Below, piece after piece: positions 10,035 to 18,660 of a DNA stretch of 64,000 bases. Origin of the DNA: Mycobacterium sp. DL592 (lineage in GTDB: Bacteria; Actinomycetota; Actinomycetes; Mycobacteriales; Mycobacteriaceae); contig NZ_CP050192.1 of the NCBI RefSeq assembly GCF_011694515.1, positions 914,448 through 978,447 on the forward strand, read 5' to 3'. The notes below the pieces were generated by a model, which ran no database searches, was not told the origin of the DNA, and saw only the letters and a list, made by a program, of their open reading frames with translations. A program made the translations under genes and the position numbers. Positions within the stretch are counted from its first letter, which is position 1; each line of letters opens with the position of its first letter.

Positions 10035-11704
10035 CAGTGGATTCCTTCTGCGAGGGGCCCGAGTGCGAGTGCGGGCAGGAATGTCAGGGCCACCAGGATG
10101 AGCGTCACCCCGACGACCATCCCGACGAACTGGGGCCGATGGGTGGGCAGCGTGCCGATGGACTCAGGGGTATGGCCTTGGCGGGCAAGCGAACCCGCGA
10201 GCGCCAGCACCAGGATGATCGGCAGGAAGCGGCCGAACACCATCGCCAGTCCGAGTGCGGTGTTGTACCACTCGGTGTTGACGCTGATCCCGGCGAACGC
10301 CGATCCGTTGTTGTTGGCCGCCGAGGTGAATGCGTAGAGCACCTCCGACAGCCCGTGCGGTCCGCTGTTGAGCATGCCGGCCCGCTGGCCGGGCATCGCC
10401 ATCGCGACCGCCGTGCCGGTGAGCACCAGCAGCGGGGTGACCAGGAAATAGCTTGCCGCGAGCTTGATTTCGCGGGGCGTGATCTTCTTGCCCAGGTACT
10501 CCGGGGTGCGTCCGACCATCAGGCCGGCGACGAAGACGGTGATGACCGCCAGGATCAGCATGCCGTAGAGGCCCGAGCCGGTGCCGCCGGGGGCGACCTC
10601 GCCGAGCTGCATGTTGAACAGTGTCATCATGCCGCCCAGGCTGGTGTAGGAGTCGTGGAACGAGTCCACCGCGCCGGTGGAGGTCAGGGTGGTGGCGTCG
10701 GCGAACACCGCCGAGTTGGCGACGCCGAAGCGTTGTTCGACACCTTCCATCGCCGACCCGACGGCCGTCGGGACGGTGCCGTGAGCCTGCAACTGGAACT
10801 GGAGCATCAGCGTGACGCTGATGACGGCCAGCACGCCCATCACCGCGGCGATGGCGTAGCCCTGCTTCTTGCTGTCCACCATGCGACCGAACGTGCGCGG
10901 CAGCGAGAAGCTGATCACCAGCAGCATGAAGATTTCCAGCCAGTTGGTCCAGGTGGTGGGGTTCTCGAACGGGTGCGCCGAGTTGGCGTTGTAGAACCCG
11001 CCGCCGTTGGTGCCGAGTTCCTTGATCGCCTCTTGGCTGGCGACCGGGCCGCCGGTGATGGTCTGCTGGGCGCCGGCCAGGGTGTCGACCACCTGGTCGT
11101 GCAGGTGGAAGTTCTGGATCGCGCCGCCGGCGATCAGCACGATGGCGGCCACGATCGAGATCGGCAGCAGGATGCGCAGGGTGCCCCGCACCAGGTCGAC
11201 CCAGAAGTTTCCGAGCTCGGAGGCGTGGTGACGCGCGAAGCCGCGCACCAGTGCGACCGCGACTGCCATACCGACCGCGGCCGAGACGAAGTTCTGCACG
11301 GCCAGGCCGGCCATCTGCACCAGGTGGCCCTGGGTCGACTCGCCCGAATAGGCCTGCCAGTTCGTGTTGGTGACGAAGCTGATGGCGGTGTTCCACGCCA
11401 GCGCCGGCGTCATCGGGGTGGCCGGATCGTTGAGGTGCAGCGGCAGCTTGCCCTGGACCAGTTGGAAGACGAACAGGACCAGGACGCTGATGGCCGAGAA
11501 GGCCAGCACACTGCGGGCGTAGGCGCCCCAGGTCTGCTCCGACTTGGGGTCGGCGCCGATCAGCCGGTAGATGACCCGCTCGACGCGGTTGTCCTTCTCG
11601 GAGCTGTAGACCCGGTACATGTAATCGCCCAGCGGCACGTGCACGGCCGCCAGGGCAGCGATCAGTAGGACGAGGAACACGATCCCCGCCGATGTGCTAG
11701 TCAC
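10034..11704 (-). CDS. kdpA: KdpA, K+-channel-like subunit
   Basis: KdpA is the potassium-selective, ion-channel-derived subunit of the pump. The 556-residue protein carries the four selectivity-loop signatures in standard form: [52 protein letters not shown] and [19 protein letters not shown]. The start is a GTG that shares one base with the kdpF stop (TAGTG). It serves as the reference for the divergent paralogue at 12202-13893, whose loops differ. Confidence 0.97.
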   Translation of the reverse strand: MTSTSAGIVFLVLLIAALAAVHVPLGDYMYRVYSSEKDNRVERVIYRLIGADPKSEQTWGAYARSVLAFSAISVLVLFVFQLVQGKLPLHLNDPATPMTPALAWNTAISFVTNTNWQAYSGESTQGHLVQMAGLAVQNFVSAAVGMAVAVALVRGFARHHASELGNFWVDLVRGTLRILLPISIVAAIVLIAGGAIQNFHLHDQVVDTLAGAQQTITGGPVASQEAIKELGTNGGGFYNANSAHPFENPTTWTNWLEIFMLLVISFSLPRTFGRMVDSKKQGYAIAAVMGVLAVISVTLMLQFQLQAHGTVPTAVGSAMEGVEQRFGVANSAVFADATTLTSTGAVDSFHDSYTSLGGMMTLFNMQLGEVAPGGTGSGLYGMLILAVITVFVAGLMVGRTPEYLGKKITPREIKLAASYFLVTPLLVLTGTAVAMAMPGQRAGMLNSGPHGLSEVLYAFTSAANNNGSAFAGISVNTEWYNTALGLAMVFGRFLPIILVLALAGSLARQGHTPESIGTLPTHRPQFVGMVVGVTLILVALTFLPALALGPLAEGIH

Positions 11705-11793
11705 TAGAACCTCTCCGGGAACAGCAATGCGGCAGCCACGAAGAGGGCCAGCAGCACCGCGAGGACCAGGCCAACGGCGTTCTCGTAGTTCAC
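11704..11793 (-). CDS. kdpF: KdpF, small stabilising subunit
   Basis: A 29-residue single-span peptide starting [18 protein letters not shown] and ending in LLFPERF, the usual form of KdpF, which stabilises the KdpABC complex in the membrane. The GTG start overlaps the stop of the preceding small ORF (GTGA), and its own stop overlaps the kdpA start, so translation appears coupled throughout. Confidence 0.9.
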   Translation of the reverse strand: MNYENAVGLVLAVLLALFVAAALLFPERF

Positions 11794-11873
11794 AGCCGCT
11801 CGACCAACTTCTGCACCAGGCCGAGCAGGGCGAAGATCGCCACCGTCAGCACGATGAATATGACGACACCCAT
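11790..11873 (-). CDS. 27-residue membrane peptide ahead of kdpF
   Basis: An ATG at 11873 opens a 27-codon ORF encoding [20 protein letters not shown] followed by QKLVERL: a single hydrophobic helix with a basic C-terminal tail. Its TGA overlaps the kdpF GTG (GTGA), the same coupling seen along the operon. It may be an unannotated accessory subunit, a leader peptide setting kdpF translation, or both. I do not recognise a named family. Confidence 0.5.
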   Translation of the reverse strand: MGVVIFIVLTVAIFALLGLVQKLVERL

Positions 11874-12201
11874 GTCTTATGTCTCTCCGTTCACAACGAA
11901 ACAGCGCTCGCACTCGGCGAACATGACGAAGTTAGATCCGGATACGGCCCCCACCGCCTCCGTTGACGCTTTCTTTACACTTGAGCACGACGCCTTAACG
12001 GACTTCCCCAGCCTCCGCTCAACGCCCCAGATTTGTTGACGAAGCCAGATAATCCTCGATTCGGGATCACGAGGGCGTCAATGGCCAAAGGTCACCTGTC
12101 AAGGTCCCGTCAACACCGTGGCGGCGCCCCGTATGGAACGCGTTACCACGGACGCCATCGGGGTGCCCAGCTCCCTAGGTTGAACTCGTTTCAGCACGCC
12201 T
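11874..12201. promoter_or_regulatory. Divergent control region between the kdp operon and orphan kdpA
   Basis: This 328-bp stretch must hold the kdp operon promoter (minus) and that of the second kdpA (plus). I see no convincing gene in it. The word GCTTTCTTTACAC at 11968-11980 resembles the T-rich TTTACAC KdpE site of E. coli and shares TTCTTTAC with boxes upstream of the KimA-like gene. No sigma-type promoter can be placed with confidence. Confidence 0.35.
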
Positions 12202-13893
12202 ATGAAGGGGGTTGCCGTTATCGGCGGTCCATCCCAGTGGGAGGCAGCAGCGCTCCTGCAGTTCATCGTCATCGTCCTGCTCGTCGTCGCGTTGCACGTA
12301 CCCGTCGGCAACTACCTGGCCCGGGTGTACTCCGACACCGGACACTGGCGGGTCGAGCGGGTGATCTATCGGCTGATCGGTGCGCACCCCGACGGCCAGC
12401 AACGCTGGAGCGCGTACGGGTATTCGGTCCTCGCCTTCTCCGCGGTGAGCGTGCTGTTCCTCTACGGGCTGCTGTTGGTGCAAACCCGGCTACCCGAGCC
12501 GTGGGGCCACCAGGGTATGACGCCGGCCCTGGCGTTCAACACCGCGATCTCGTTCGTCACCAACACCAGCTGGCAGAACTACGCGGGGGAAGCCACCCTC
12601 GGGCACGTCGGGCTGATCGTCGGGCTAGGTGTGCAGGCATTCGCGAGCATGGCAGTAGGGATGTGTGTTGCCGTCGCGTTGATTCGGGGCCTTGCGCAAT
12701 ACCAGAACGAGCAGCTCGGTAACTTCTGGACGGACTTGGTGCGTTCGGTCGTGCGCGTCCTGCTTCCACTTTCGGTCATCGTGGCCCTGGTTCTGCTGGC
12801 GCTCGGTGTAGTCAATAATTTCACTGGGGCGCAGGAGGTTTCGACGCTGGCTGGCGACGACCAGACGATTCTGGGCGGCCCGGTGGCTACCTGGGAGTCG
12901 ATCAAACTGATGTCAGGCGACGGCGGCGGCGCGTTCAACGTCAACAGTGCCCACCCCTTCGAGAACCCGACCCCACTGACGAACGCGGTGGAAATCGCGG
13001 CGATGCTGTTGATTCCGCTTGCGTTCCTGCGCATGTTCGGTGTGATGGTCGGCGACCGCAGGCAGGGCTGGGCGCTATTCGCTGCTGCCGCAGTGCTTTT
13101 CCTGATCGGGACAGCGGCGATGATCGCGGTGACGTGGGTGACGCACGGCACCGTCGTGCAGGCTGTCGGCGGAGCGTTCGAGGGCACCGAAACCCGGTTC
13201 GGCGTGCCCGGCAGCGCCGTGTTCGGGCAGGTGGCGACCGCCACCGGCGACGGTGCGGCCAACTCCTCGTACGACAGCTTCGCCAGCCTTGGCGGTGCGG
13301 TGCTGATGTTCAATATGATGCTCGGCGAGGTGGCACCCGGCGGTGCCGGCAGTGGCCTCTACGGCCTGGTGATGATGGTGCTGCTCGCGGTCTTCATCGG
13401 CGGCCTGATGGTTGGCCGGACACCGGAATACCTCCGGCAGCGCTTGGGTGCCCGGCACATGAAGCTCGTCAGCATCTACATACTGGCGCTGCCCGCAGCG
13501 GTCTTGATCGGCACCGCGATCGCGATGGCGCGCCCCGGCGAACGGGCCTCGATGCTCAACGCCGGGCCGCACGGACTCTCGGAAGTGCTGTACGCATTCA
13601 CCAGTTCCGCTGCCAACAATGGCAGTGCGTTCGCCGGATTCAGCGGTAACACAACCTGGTACAACACCGCGTTGGCGATCGCGATGGTGGTGGGACGATT
13701 CCTGCCGATCATCGCCGTCCTCGCCGTGGCGGGTGCCTTCGCGTCCCAGAAGCCCGGCGTCATCACCGCAGGGACACTGCGCACCCATTCGCTGACGTTC
13801 ATCTGGCTGATCGTGGCCGCCACACTGCTTGTCGTCGGGCTGGAATACCTGCCGGCGCTTGCGCTCGGCCCGGTAGCTGACGGACTAAGCTGA
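12202..13893 (+). CDS. Orphan KdpA paralogue with altered selectivity loops
   Basis: A second KdpA of 563 residues, full length and about ten-helix, with no kdpB or kdpC next to it. Loop 1 is TNTSWQNYAGE ([11 protein letters not shown] in the operon copy). Loop 2 is [19 protein letters not shown] rather than [19 protein letters not shown], so Asn is replaced by Asp at the filter entrance. Loop 3 is [20 protein letters not shown]. Loop 4 is [14 protein letters not shown], one Asn shorter than [12 protein letters not shown]. Such changes could relax or alter potassium selectivity. It is divergent from the operon copy, consistent with an old duplication. It may substitute for KdpA in the pump, act alone as a channel, or be a relic. 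The ATG lacks a clear ribosome site. Confidence 0.85.
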   Translation: MKGVAVIGGPSQWEAAALLQFIVIVLLVVALHVPVGNYLARVYSDTGHWRVERVIYRLIGAHPDGQQRWSAYGYSVLAFSAVSVLFLYGLLLVQTRLPEPWGHQGMTPALAFNTAISFVTNTSWQNYAGEATLGHVGLIVGLGVQAFASMAVGMCVAVALIRGLAQYQNEQLGNFWTDLVRSVVRVLLPLSVIVALVLLALGVVNNFTGAQEVSTLAGDDQTILGGPVATWESIKLMSGDGGGAFNVNSAHPFENPTPLTNAVEIAAMLLIPLAFLRMFGVMVGDRRQGWALFAAAAVLFLIGTAAMIAVTWVTHGTVVQAVGGAFEGTETRFGVPGSAVFGQVATATGDGAANSSYDSFASLGGAVLMFNMMLGEVAPGGAGSGLYGLVMMVLLAVFIGGLMVGRTPEYLRQRLGARHMKLVSIYILALPAAVLIGTAIAMARPGERASMLNAGPHGLSEVLYAFTSSAANNGSAFAGFSGNTTWYNTALAIAMVVGRFLPIIAVLAVAGAFASQKPGVITAGTLRTHSLTFIWLIVAATLLVVGLEYLPALALGPVADGLS

Positions 13894-13959
13894 TTCCCGG
13901 ACATTTGGAGAAGTCGTGAACCCTGTTGGGCCAACAGCGCCACGTCACATCGAAGGTGA

Positions 13960-15321
13960 GTGGACCCTCTGATGCCGAGTCAGGCTTATCTGCAGGCGGA
14001 TTGGCGCCGTGAGGCGCTTCGCACCAACCTCTGGGTCGTACCCGCGATCGAGGCTGTTGTGGTGCTGGTTCTGTTCATCTGCACCTACGCGGTCGACCGC
14101 GCGGCCTACCACGGTGACCTGCACCTGCCGTCGTGGGTATTGAGTGGGACGGCGGACTCAGCCAGGCAGATCCTCACTGCGGTCGCCGCCGCGGTCATGA
14201 CCGTCATCGGCATCGTCTTCTCGATCACGATTGTGGCCCTGACGCTGGCATCAACTCAGTTCGGGCCTCGGATGCTGCGCAACTTCATCCGCGATCGCGG
14301 AACGCAAGTCACGCTCGGCACGTTCGTGGCCACATTTTTCTACACGATCCTCACGCTGGTGTCCGTCGGAAGCGGGTCGACCGGCGAGTTCGTTCCCCAT
14401 CTGTCGGTCACGGTCGCGCTGGTCCTGACCCTGGCGGATCTGGCCGTGTTGATCTACTTCCTCAACCATGTGGCATCGATGATCCAACTGCCACAGGTGA
14501 TTGCGGGCATTGCGCGTGACCTGGCTCGTGAGATCGACGTGGCGGGCCGCACCGACACGTCGTTCGCCCTCGGCGCGGCGCGAGGCCCGTCAAGAGCGGA
14601 GTTGCTCGCCAGAATCGCCGAGTCGGGAGCTGTGATACGCACCCCGTCCAGTGGATACCTACAGGTCATCAGGCACGACACGTTGCTGAAGATCGCCGCA
14701 TCGGCTGACGCGGTCATCCACTTGCCCTACCGTCCCGGACATTTCCTGGTGCGAGGACAGATCCTGGCGAGCGTCTGGCCTGCCGAGGCCGCGGAATACG
14801 TCGAACGTAATCTCCAGCGCGGGCATGTCACGGGACCGTATCGCACTCTCACCCAAGATATTTCGTTCGGCTTCGACCAGCTCGTCGAGATCGCCCTGCG
14901 AGCGCTCTCGCCGGCGGTCAACGACACGTTCACCGCGATGACATGCATCGACTGGCTCGGCGACTGTCTGTGCCGCATCTCGAGGACCTGGCATCCGGAA
15001 CCGGTTCGCCGCGACGACAGCGGGCTTATCCGTGTCATTGCCAACCAGGCTCATTTCGACCGGCTCGTCGAGCGGGCGTTCGAGAAGATTCGCCAGGCTG
15101 CTGACGGGATGCCGGCAGTGATGATCCGGCAGCTTGACGCGGTGACAAAGATCGTCGAGCAGACCCCGGATCCCGATCGTCGCCAGATTCTGCGCAATCA
15201 GGCCGACATGATCCAGCGCTCGAACCTACGAACCGTTCTAGAACCGGCCGATCGGGCCGATGTCACCGCTCGATACGACGTCGTGGTGGCAATGCTGGAC
15301 GTGGATGCGCAACCACAATGA
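13960..15321 (+). CDS. DUF2254 membrane protein
   Basis: A 453-residue protein with four N-terminal transmembrane helices (about 25-48, 70-95, 115-140, 150-172) and a large soluble C-terminal region. GIVFSITIVALTLASTQFGP after the second helix is characteristic of DUF2254; SPAVNDTFTAMTCIDWL in the soluble half is also conserved in the family. The biochemical role is unknown. It lies 66 bp after the orphan kdpA on the same strand, so the two may be co-transcribed. The start is GTG 13960, with ATG 13972 as an alternative. Confidence 0.75.
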   Translation: MDPLMPSQAYLQADWRREALRTNLWVVPAIEAVVVLVLFICTYAVDRAAYHGDLHLPSWVLSGTADSARQILTAVAAAVMTVIGIVFSITIVALTLASTQFGPRMLRNFIRDRGTQVTLGTFVATFFYTILTLVSVGSGSTGEFVPHLSVTVALVLTLADLAVLIYFLNHVASMIQLPQVIAGIARDLAREIDVAGRTDTSFALGAARGPSRAELLARIAESGAVIRTPSSGYLQVIRHDTLLKIAASADAVIHLPYRPGHFLVRGQILASVWPAEAAEYVERNLQRGHVTGPYRTLTQDISFGFDQLVEIALRALSPAVNDTFTAMTCIDWLGDCLCRISRTWHPEPVRRDDSGLIRVIANQAHFDRLVERAFEKIRQAADGMPAVMIRQLDAVTKIVEQTPDPDRRQILRNQADMIQRSNLRTVLEPADRADVTARYDVVVAMLDVDAQPQ

Positions 15322-15494
15322 AAAAACTCCGGCGCTGCGAAGCGACACGCCTAGAAGGGTCAACAGAACGTCAATCTTTGGGCGGGGGGCCGTCAAGAGA
15401 TCGCAAGGATTGCCGACTTCGTGGTGGCTGCACGTCATCGTGGAGTAGGCGCCACCGGCAGTAGGCCAGCGGCTCTTGTCGAAGAAGGTGTTCG

Positions 15495-16307
15495 GTGACT
15501 CTGTCCACCAGTATTCGGTCGATCGTCCGGGGACGGCAGGATTCGTTGCGCCGCCACGATCAACACTCGGCAGTCGAGCACGCCCTGATGCGTCAACTGA
15601 AGACCTGCCGCAAGTCGTTGTCTCCGGCGGAGGTATCGCTGCCGGCCGCGATTCTTGCCGACGAGGCGATTGCACCGTGGGTGCGGGACCATCGGTTGGC
15701 GGTCGACGTCCGGAGCATGACGGAGCTGTGCACCGCCCTCTCGTCAGGTATCCACCCGAGCTTGATGACGGTCCACACCGATTCGCTGACCGCCGTCGAG
15801 GTACAACGCGTCGTGATGCTCGGTGTCAGCCGCGTCGTGCTGGGCACCGCGGGGAGCATCGAAAACGTCGGCGATGCCGATGGCGAGAGGCAGCTGAATG
15901 TGCTCCTGCGCATGCGGCCGCAAGGCGCGGCCATCGGTCGGCCCGGTTTCGTATTCGACTCTCATGACGCGGATTTGGCGGTCGGCCAGGTCCTGGCGCA
16001 TCGGCGGCTGAATCTGGTCGGGCTCCATTGTGCTGTCGGCACGGCCGACGGGGATTTCGTGAGCTATCCGGCCGCCGTCGGCGACATGATCGCCCAGATG
16101 GAGCACATCCGTCGCCAACGCCAGCTTCTGCTCACCTGCCTGGGGATCGGTGGCGGCACGTTTTTCGCCAACGACGAGCATCCGTTGTGTGAACTGGCCG
16201 CCCGGGTGGACGAATCCCTCGATGACGCCTGCGCCGCGTTGCGCTTCCCGCGACCGGTGGTCGTGATCGCGGCGGGCACCGAGGTGATCGGACAGGTGGC
16301 CGCGTGA
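15495..16307 (+). CDS. PLP-decarboxylase-like barrel protein lacking the catalytic lysine
   Basis: The 270-residue protein follows the pattern of the alanine-racemase/LysA (fold type III) barrel: VRSMTELCTALSSGI, VLLRMRP, NLVGLHCAVG and LTCLGIGGGTFF align in order with LysA motifs. The PLP lysine that normally sits in an AVKAN-type motif near the N-terminus is not there (LPAAILADEA instead), and the C-terminal beta-barrel of real decarboxylases is absent. It is therefore probably a pseudo-enzyme or degenerate relic rather than a diaminopimelate decarboxylase. The GTG start has GAAGAAGG ahead of it. Confidence 0.55.
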   Translation: MTLSTSIRSIVRGRQDSLRRHDQHSAVEHALMRQLKTCRKSLSPAEVSLPAAILADEAIAPWVRDHRLAVDVRSMTELCTALSSGIHPSLMTVHTDSLTAVEVQRVVMLGVSRVVLGTAGSIENVGDADGERQLNVLLRMRPQGAAIGRPGFVFDSHDADLAVGQVLAHRRLNLVGLHCAVGTADGDFVSYPAAVGDMIAQMEHIRRQRQLLLTCLGIGGGTFFANDEHPLCELAARVDESLDDACAALRFPRPVVVIAAGTEVIGQVAA

Positions 16308-16316
16308 CCACCTTGG

Positions 16317-17003
16317 TCACCGCCAGCGGTAGCGGGTGCTCGGCCGCCCGGTCTTGCCGTATTCGGTGTGCCGGATGACGGTGCCCTCGTCGGCCAGCCG
16401 TTCCAGGTAGCGCCACGCGGTGACCCGTGAGACCCCGACGTGTTTGGCCACCTCGTCGGCGGTGACGGCGTCGGCCCTGTCACGGACGGCACGGGCGATC
16501 TCGTCATTGGTTCCCGGCGCGGCGCCTTTGGGTGCGGCCGATCGGTCGCTGCTGCGCAGTTCAGCCAGGGCGCGGTCGACTTCGGCCTGGCTGGCGGCTT
16601 CGGTGCCGGCGGGCAGGGCGGTCCGGTAGCGGCGGTAGCGCTCCAGCCGGTCGCGGAACGCCGCGAAGGTGAACGGCTTGAGCAGGTAGGCCAGTGCGCC
16701 GTGGGAGACGGCTGCGCGCACCATTTCCAGGTCGCGTTCGGAGGTGATCGCGATGATGTCCGGTGCGGGGCGCAGCCCCGACAGTGCCGAGGCCAGGGCG
16801 ATCCCGCTGGCGTCGGGCAGCCCGAGGTCGAGCAGTACCAGGTCGACGGGGGAGTCGGTCGCGGCGGCCTCGGAGGCGATGCGCATCGCGTCGCGTGCGG
16901 TGGCCGCCACCCCGGACAGTGAAAAGCCGTCCACGCGTTGCAGATACGTCCGGTGGGCTTCGGCGATCAGCGGCTCGTCCTCGACGATCAGGACGGTGAT
17001 CAT
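16317..17003 (-). CDS. CitB/DcuR-family response regulator for C4-dicarboxylates
   Basis: A 228-residue regulator. The receiver domain (about 1-120) has VEDEP, the phospho-acceptor in LVLLDLGLPDASG (about 57) and the Lys of LLKPFTF (about 107). The C-terminus has a helix-turn-helix (ADEVAKHVGVSRVTAWRYLE) typical of CitB/DcuR regulators. It overlaps the sensor kinase by four bases and is convergent with the PLP-like gene. Control of the adjacent dctA is inferred from position and family. Confidence 0.88.
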   Translation of the reverse strand: MITVLIVEDEPLIAEAHRTYLQRVDGFSLSGVAATARDAMRIASEAAATDSPVDLVLLDLGLPDASGIALASALSGLRPAPDIIAITSERDLEMVRAAVSHGALAYLLKPFTFAAFRDRLERYRRYRTALPAGTEAASQAEVDRALAELRSSDRSAAPKGAAPGTNDEIARAVRDRADAVTADEVAKHVGVSRVTAWRYLERLADEGTVIRHTEYGKTGRPSTRYRWR

Positions 17004-18553
17004 GAGCGGGGATTCTCGATGCTCACGCTCACCACCGAGCCGTAGGTGAGGTCGGCGCGCAGTGTTCCGCCGTGGCGTTTGACGATCTGGGCGATCAGCG
17101 CCAGGCCCAGGCCCTGGTGGCCCGCGTCATTTCCGGACTTGGTGGAGTAGCCGCGCTGCATGGCGCGGCCGAATGTGTCGGCGTCCATACCGGGGCCGCT
17201 GTCGGCGACCGTGATCAGCAGCCGCTCGTCGTCCTGATTGACGGTGACCTCGATCCAGGGGTCGTCACGGTCGCAGGCATCCATCGCGTTGTCGATGAGG
17301 TTGCCCAGCACGGTGACCATCTCCTGCGGGGTGAGCATCAGGTGGTCGGCCTCGGCGGGGAGGTGGGTGTCCTCGGTGACGGTCAGTGCGATGCCGCGTT
17401 CGTCGGCTTCGGCGGACTTGCCGAGCAGCAGGGCCATCAGTGCGGGTTCGCCGACGGCGTCGGAGAGCCGGTCGACGAGTTGCTGGGACAGGGCCAGCTC
17501 TTTGGTCGCGAACTTCACGGCGTCGTCGGGGCGGCCCATTTCGACCAGCGTGATGACGGTGTGCAGTTTGTTGGCCGATTCGTGTGCCTGGGCGCGCAGT
17601 GATTCGCTGAACATCTGCAGGGCGCTCAGTTCGCCGAGGGCGCCCTGCAGTTCGGTGCGATCGCGGATGGTGACGACTTCGGAGTCCGAGACGCTGACCG
17701 CCGAACGGTTCACCACCAGTACGCGTTGGTCGGTGACGCGGACCTCGTCGCGCACCCCGGGGTCGTTGCCGCGCAGGAACTCCGGCAGGTCGGCGCGGTC
17801 GATGGGGCCCGGGGGAAGGCCCAGCAGCCGGCGGGCTTCGTCGTTGACCAGGGCCACGCGGTCGCGGTCGAGCACGATCAGGCCTTCGGAAACCGAGTGC
17901 AGGATCGCGTCGTGGTGGTCATACATCACCCGCAGTTCGTCGGGGGCCAGGCCGCGGGTCTGACGCAGGATGCGGCGCCGGATGGCGGCGACGCCGATGA
18001 ACGAAAGTGCCAGCGCGCCAAGGCCGATCCCGACGATCGCGGGCCACTGGGCGCGCCAGCGTTGGGCCAGGCTGCGTTCGGTGATGCCGGCGGCGACCAG
18101 CCCGATGACCTGCCCGCTCCCGTTTCGGACCGGGGCGACGGTGCGGATCGAGGGGCCCAGGGTGCCGGTGTAGACCTCGGTGAAGGTGTCACCGCGCAGG
18201 GCGGGTTCGATGTTGCCGATGTATCTGCCGCCGATCATGGCGGGGTTGGTGTGGGTGAACCGGGTGCGGTCGGGGGCCATGATGGTGATGAACGCGATGT
18301 CGGTGCCCTTGCGGACGGCCTCGGTCATGGGTTGTAGAACCGTTGTGGCGTCGTGGTTTTCGATGGCCTGGGCGGTCGACGGCGCATCGGCGAGTGCGAC
18401 GGCGATGGCGCTGACCTGTTCGCGGGCGGCCCGGTCACCGTCACGTTTGGCGTCGTAGAGCGCCAGGGCGCTGCCGGCCAGCACCACCAGGGCGATGACG
18501 GCGGCTTGCAGCGCGAAGGCTTGCCCGGCCAGCGATCGGGGCAGCACTGCCAT
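17000..18553 (-). CDS. DcuS/CitA-type sensor histidine kinase
   Basis: A 517-residue kinase with N-terminal helix (about 12-32), an extracytoplasmic PAS-like sensor (about 35-165, containing FITIMAPDRTRFTHTNP), a second helix (about 172-192), a cytoplasmic PAS domain (LHSVSEGLIVLDRDRVALVN), a SpoOB-type phospho-acceptor helix (LRAQAHESANKLHTVITLVE) and a HATPase domain (NLIDNAMDA, DSGPGMD, GLGLALIAQ). This is the citrate/C4-dicarboxylate sensor architecture. The start has a GGAGG site seven bases upstream. It is divergent from dctA across ~107 bp. Confidence 0.9.
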   Translation of the reverse strand: MAVLPRSLAGQAFALQAAVIALVVLAGSALALYDAKRDGDRAAREQVSAIAVALADAPSTAQAIENHDATTVLQPMTEAVRKGTDIAFITIMAPDRTRFTHTNPAMIGGRYIGNIEPALRGDTFTEVYTGTLGPSIRTVAPVRNGSGQVIGLVAAGITERSLAQRWRAQWPAIVGIGLGALALSFIGVAAIRRRILRQTRGLAPDELRVMYDHHDAILHSVSEGLIVLDRDRVALVNDEARRLLGLPPGPIDRADLPEFLRGNDPGVRDEVRVTDQRVLVVNRSAVSVSDSEVVTIRDRTELQGALGELSALQMFSESLRAQAHESANKLHTVITLVEMGRPDDAVKFATKELALSQQLVDRLSDAVGEPALMALLLGKSAEADERGIALTVTEDTHLPAEADHLMLTPQEMVTVLGNLIDNAMDACDRDDPWIEVTVNQDDERLLITVADSGPGMDADTFGRAMQRGYSTKSGNDAGHQGLGLALIAQIVKRHGGTLRADLTYGSVVSVSIENPRS

Positions 18554-18660
18554 GTGCGCACCTCCGCCGTTGTACTTAATGAACTAAAGCGTGACCTGGC
18601 TCACGCTGGGTATGACCATCCTTACAGACCACATGCTCGTGAACTGGAAGGAAACCGACT

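Noticed and set aside
12033..12722. 229-codon ORF overlapping the start of the orphan kdpA in another frame
   Set aside because: It is Arg/Pro-rich shadow sequence over a clear KdpA reading frame, with no recognisable domain.
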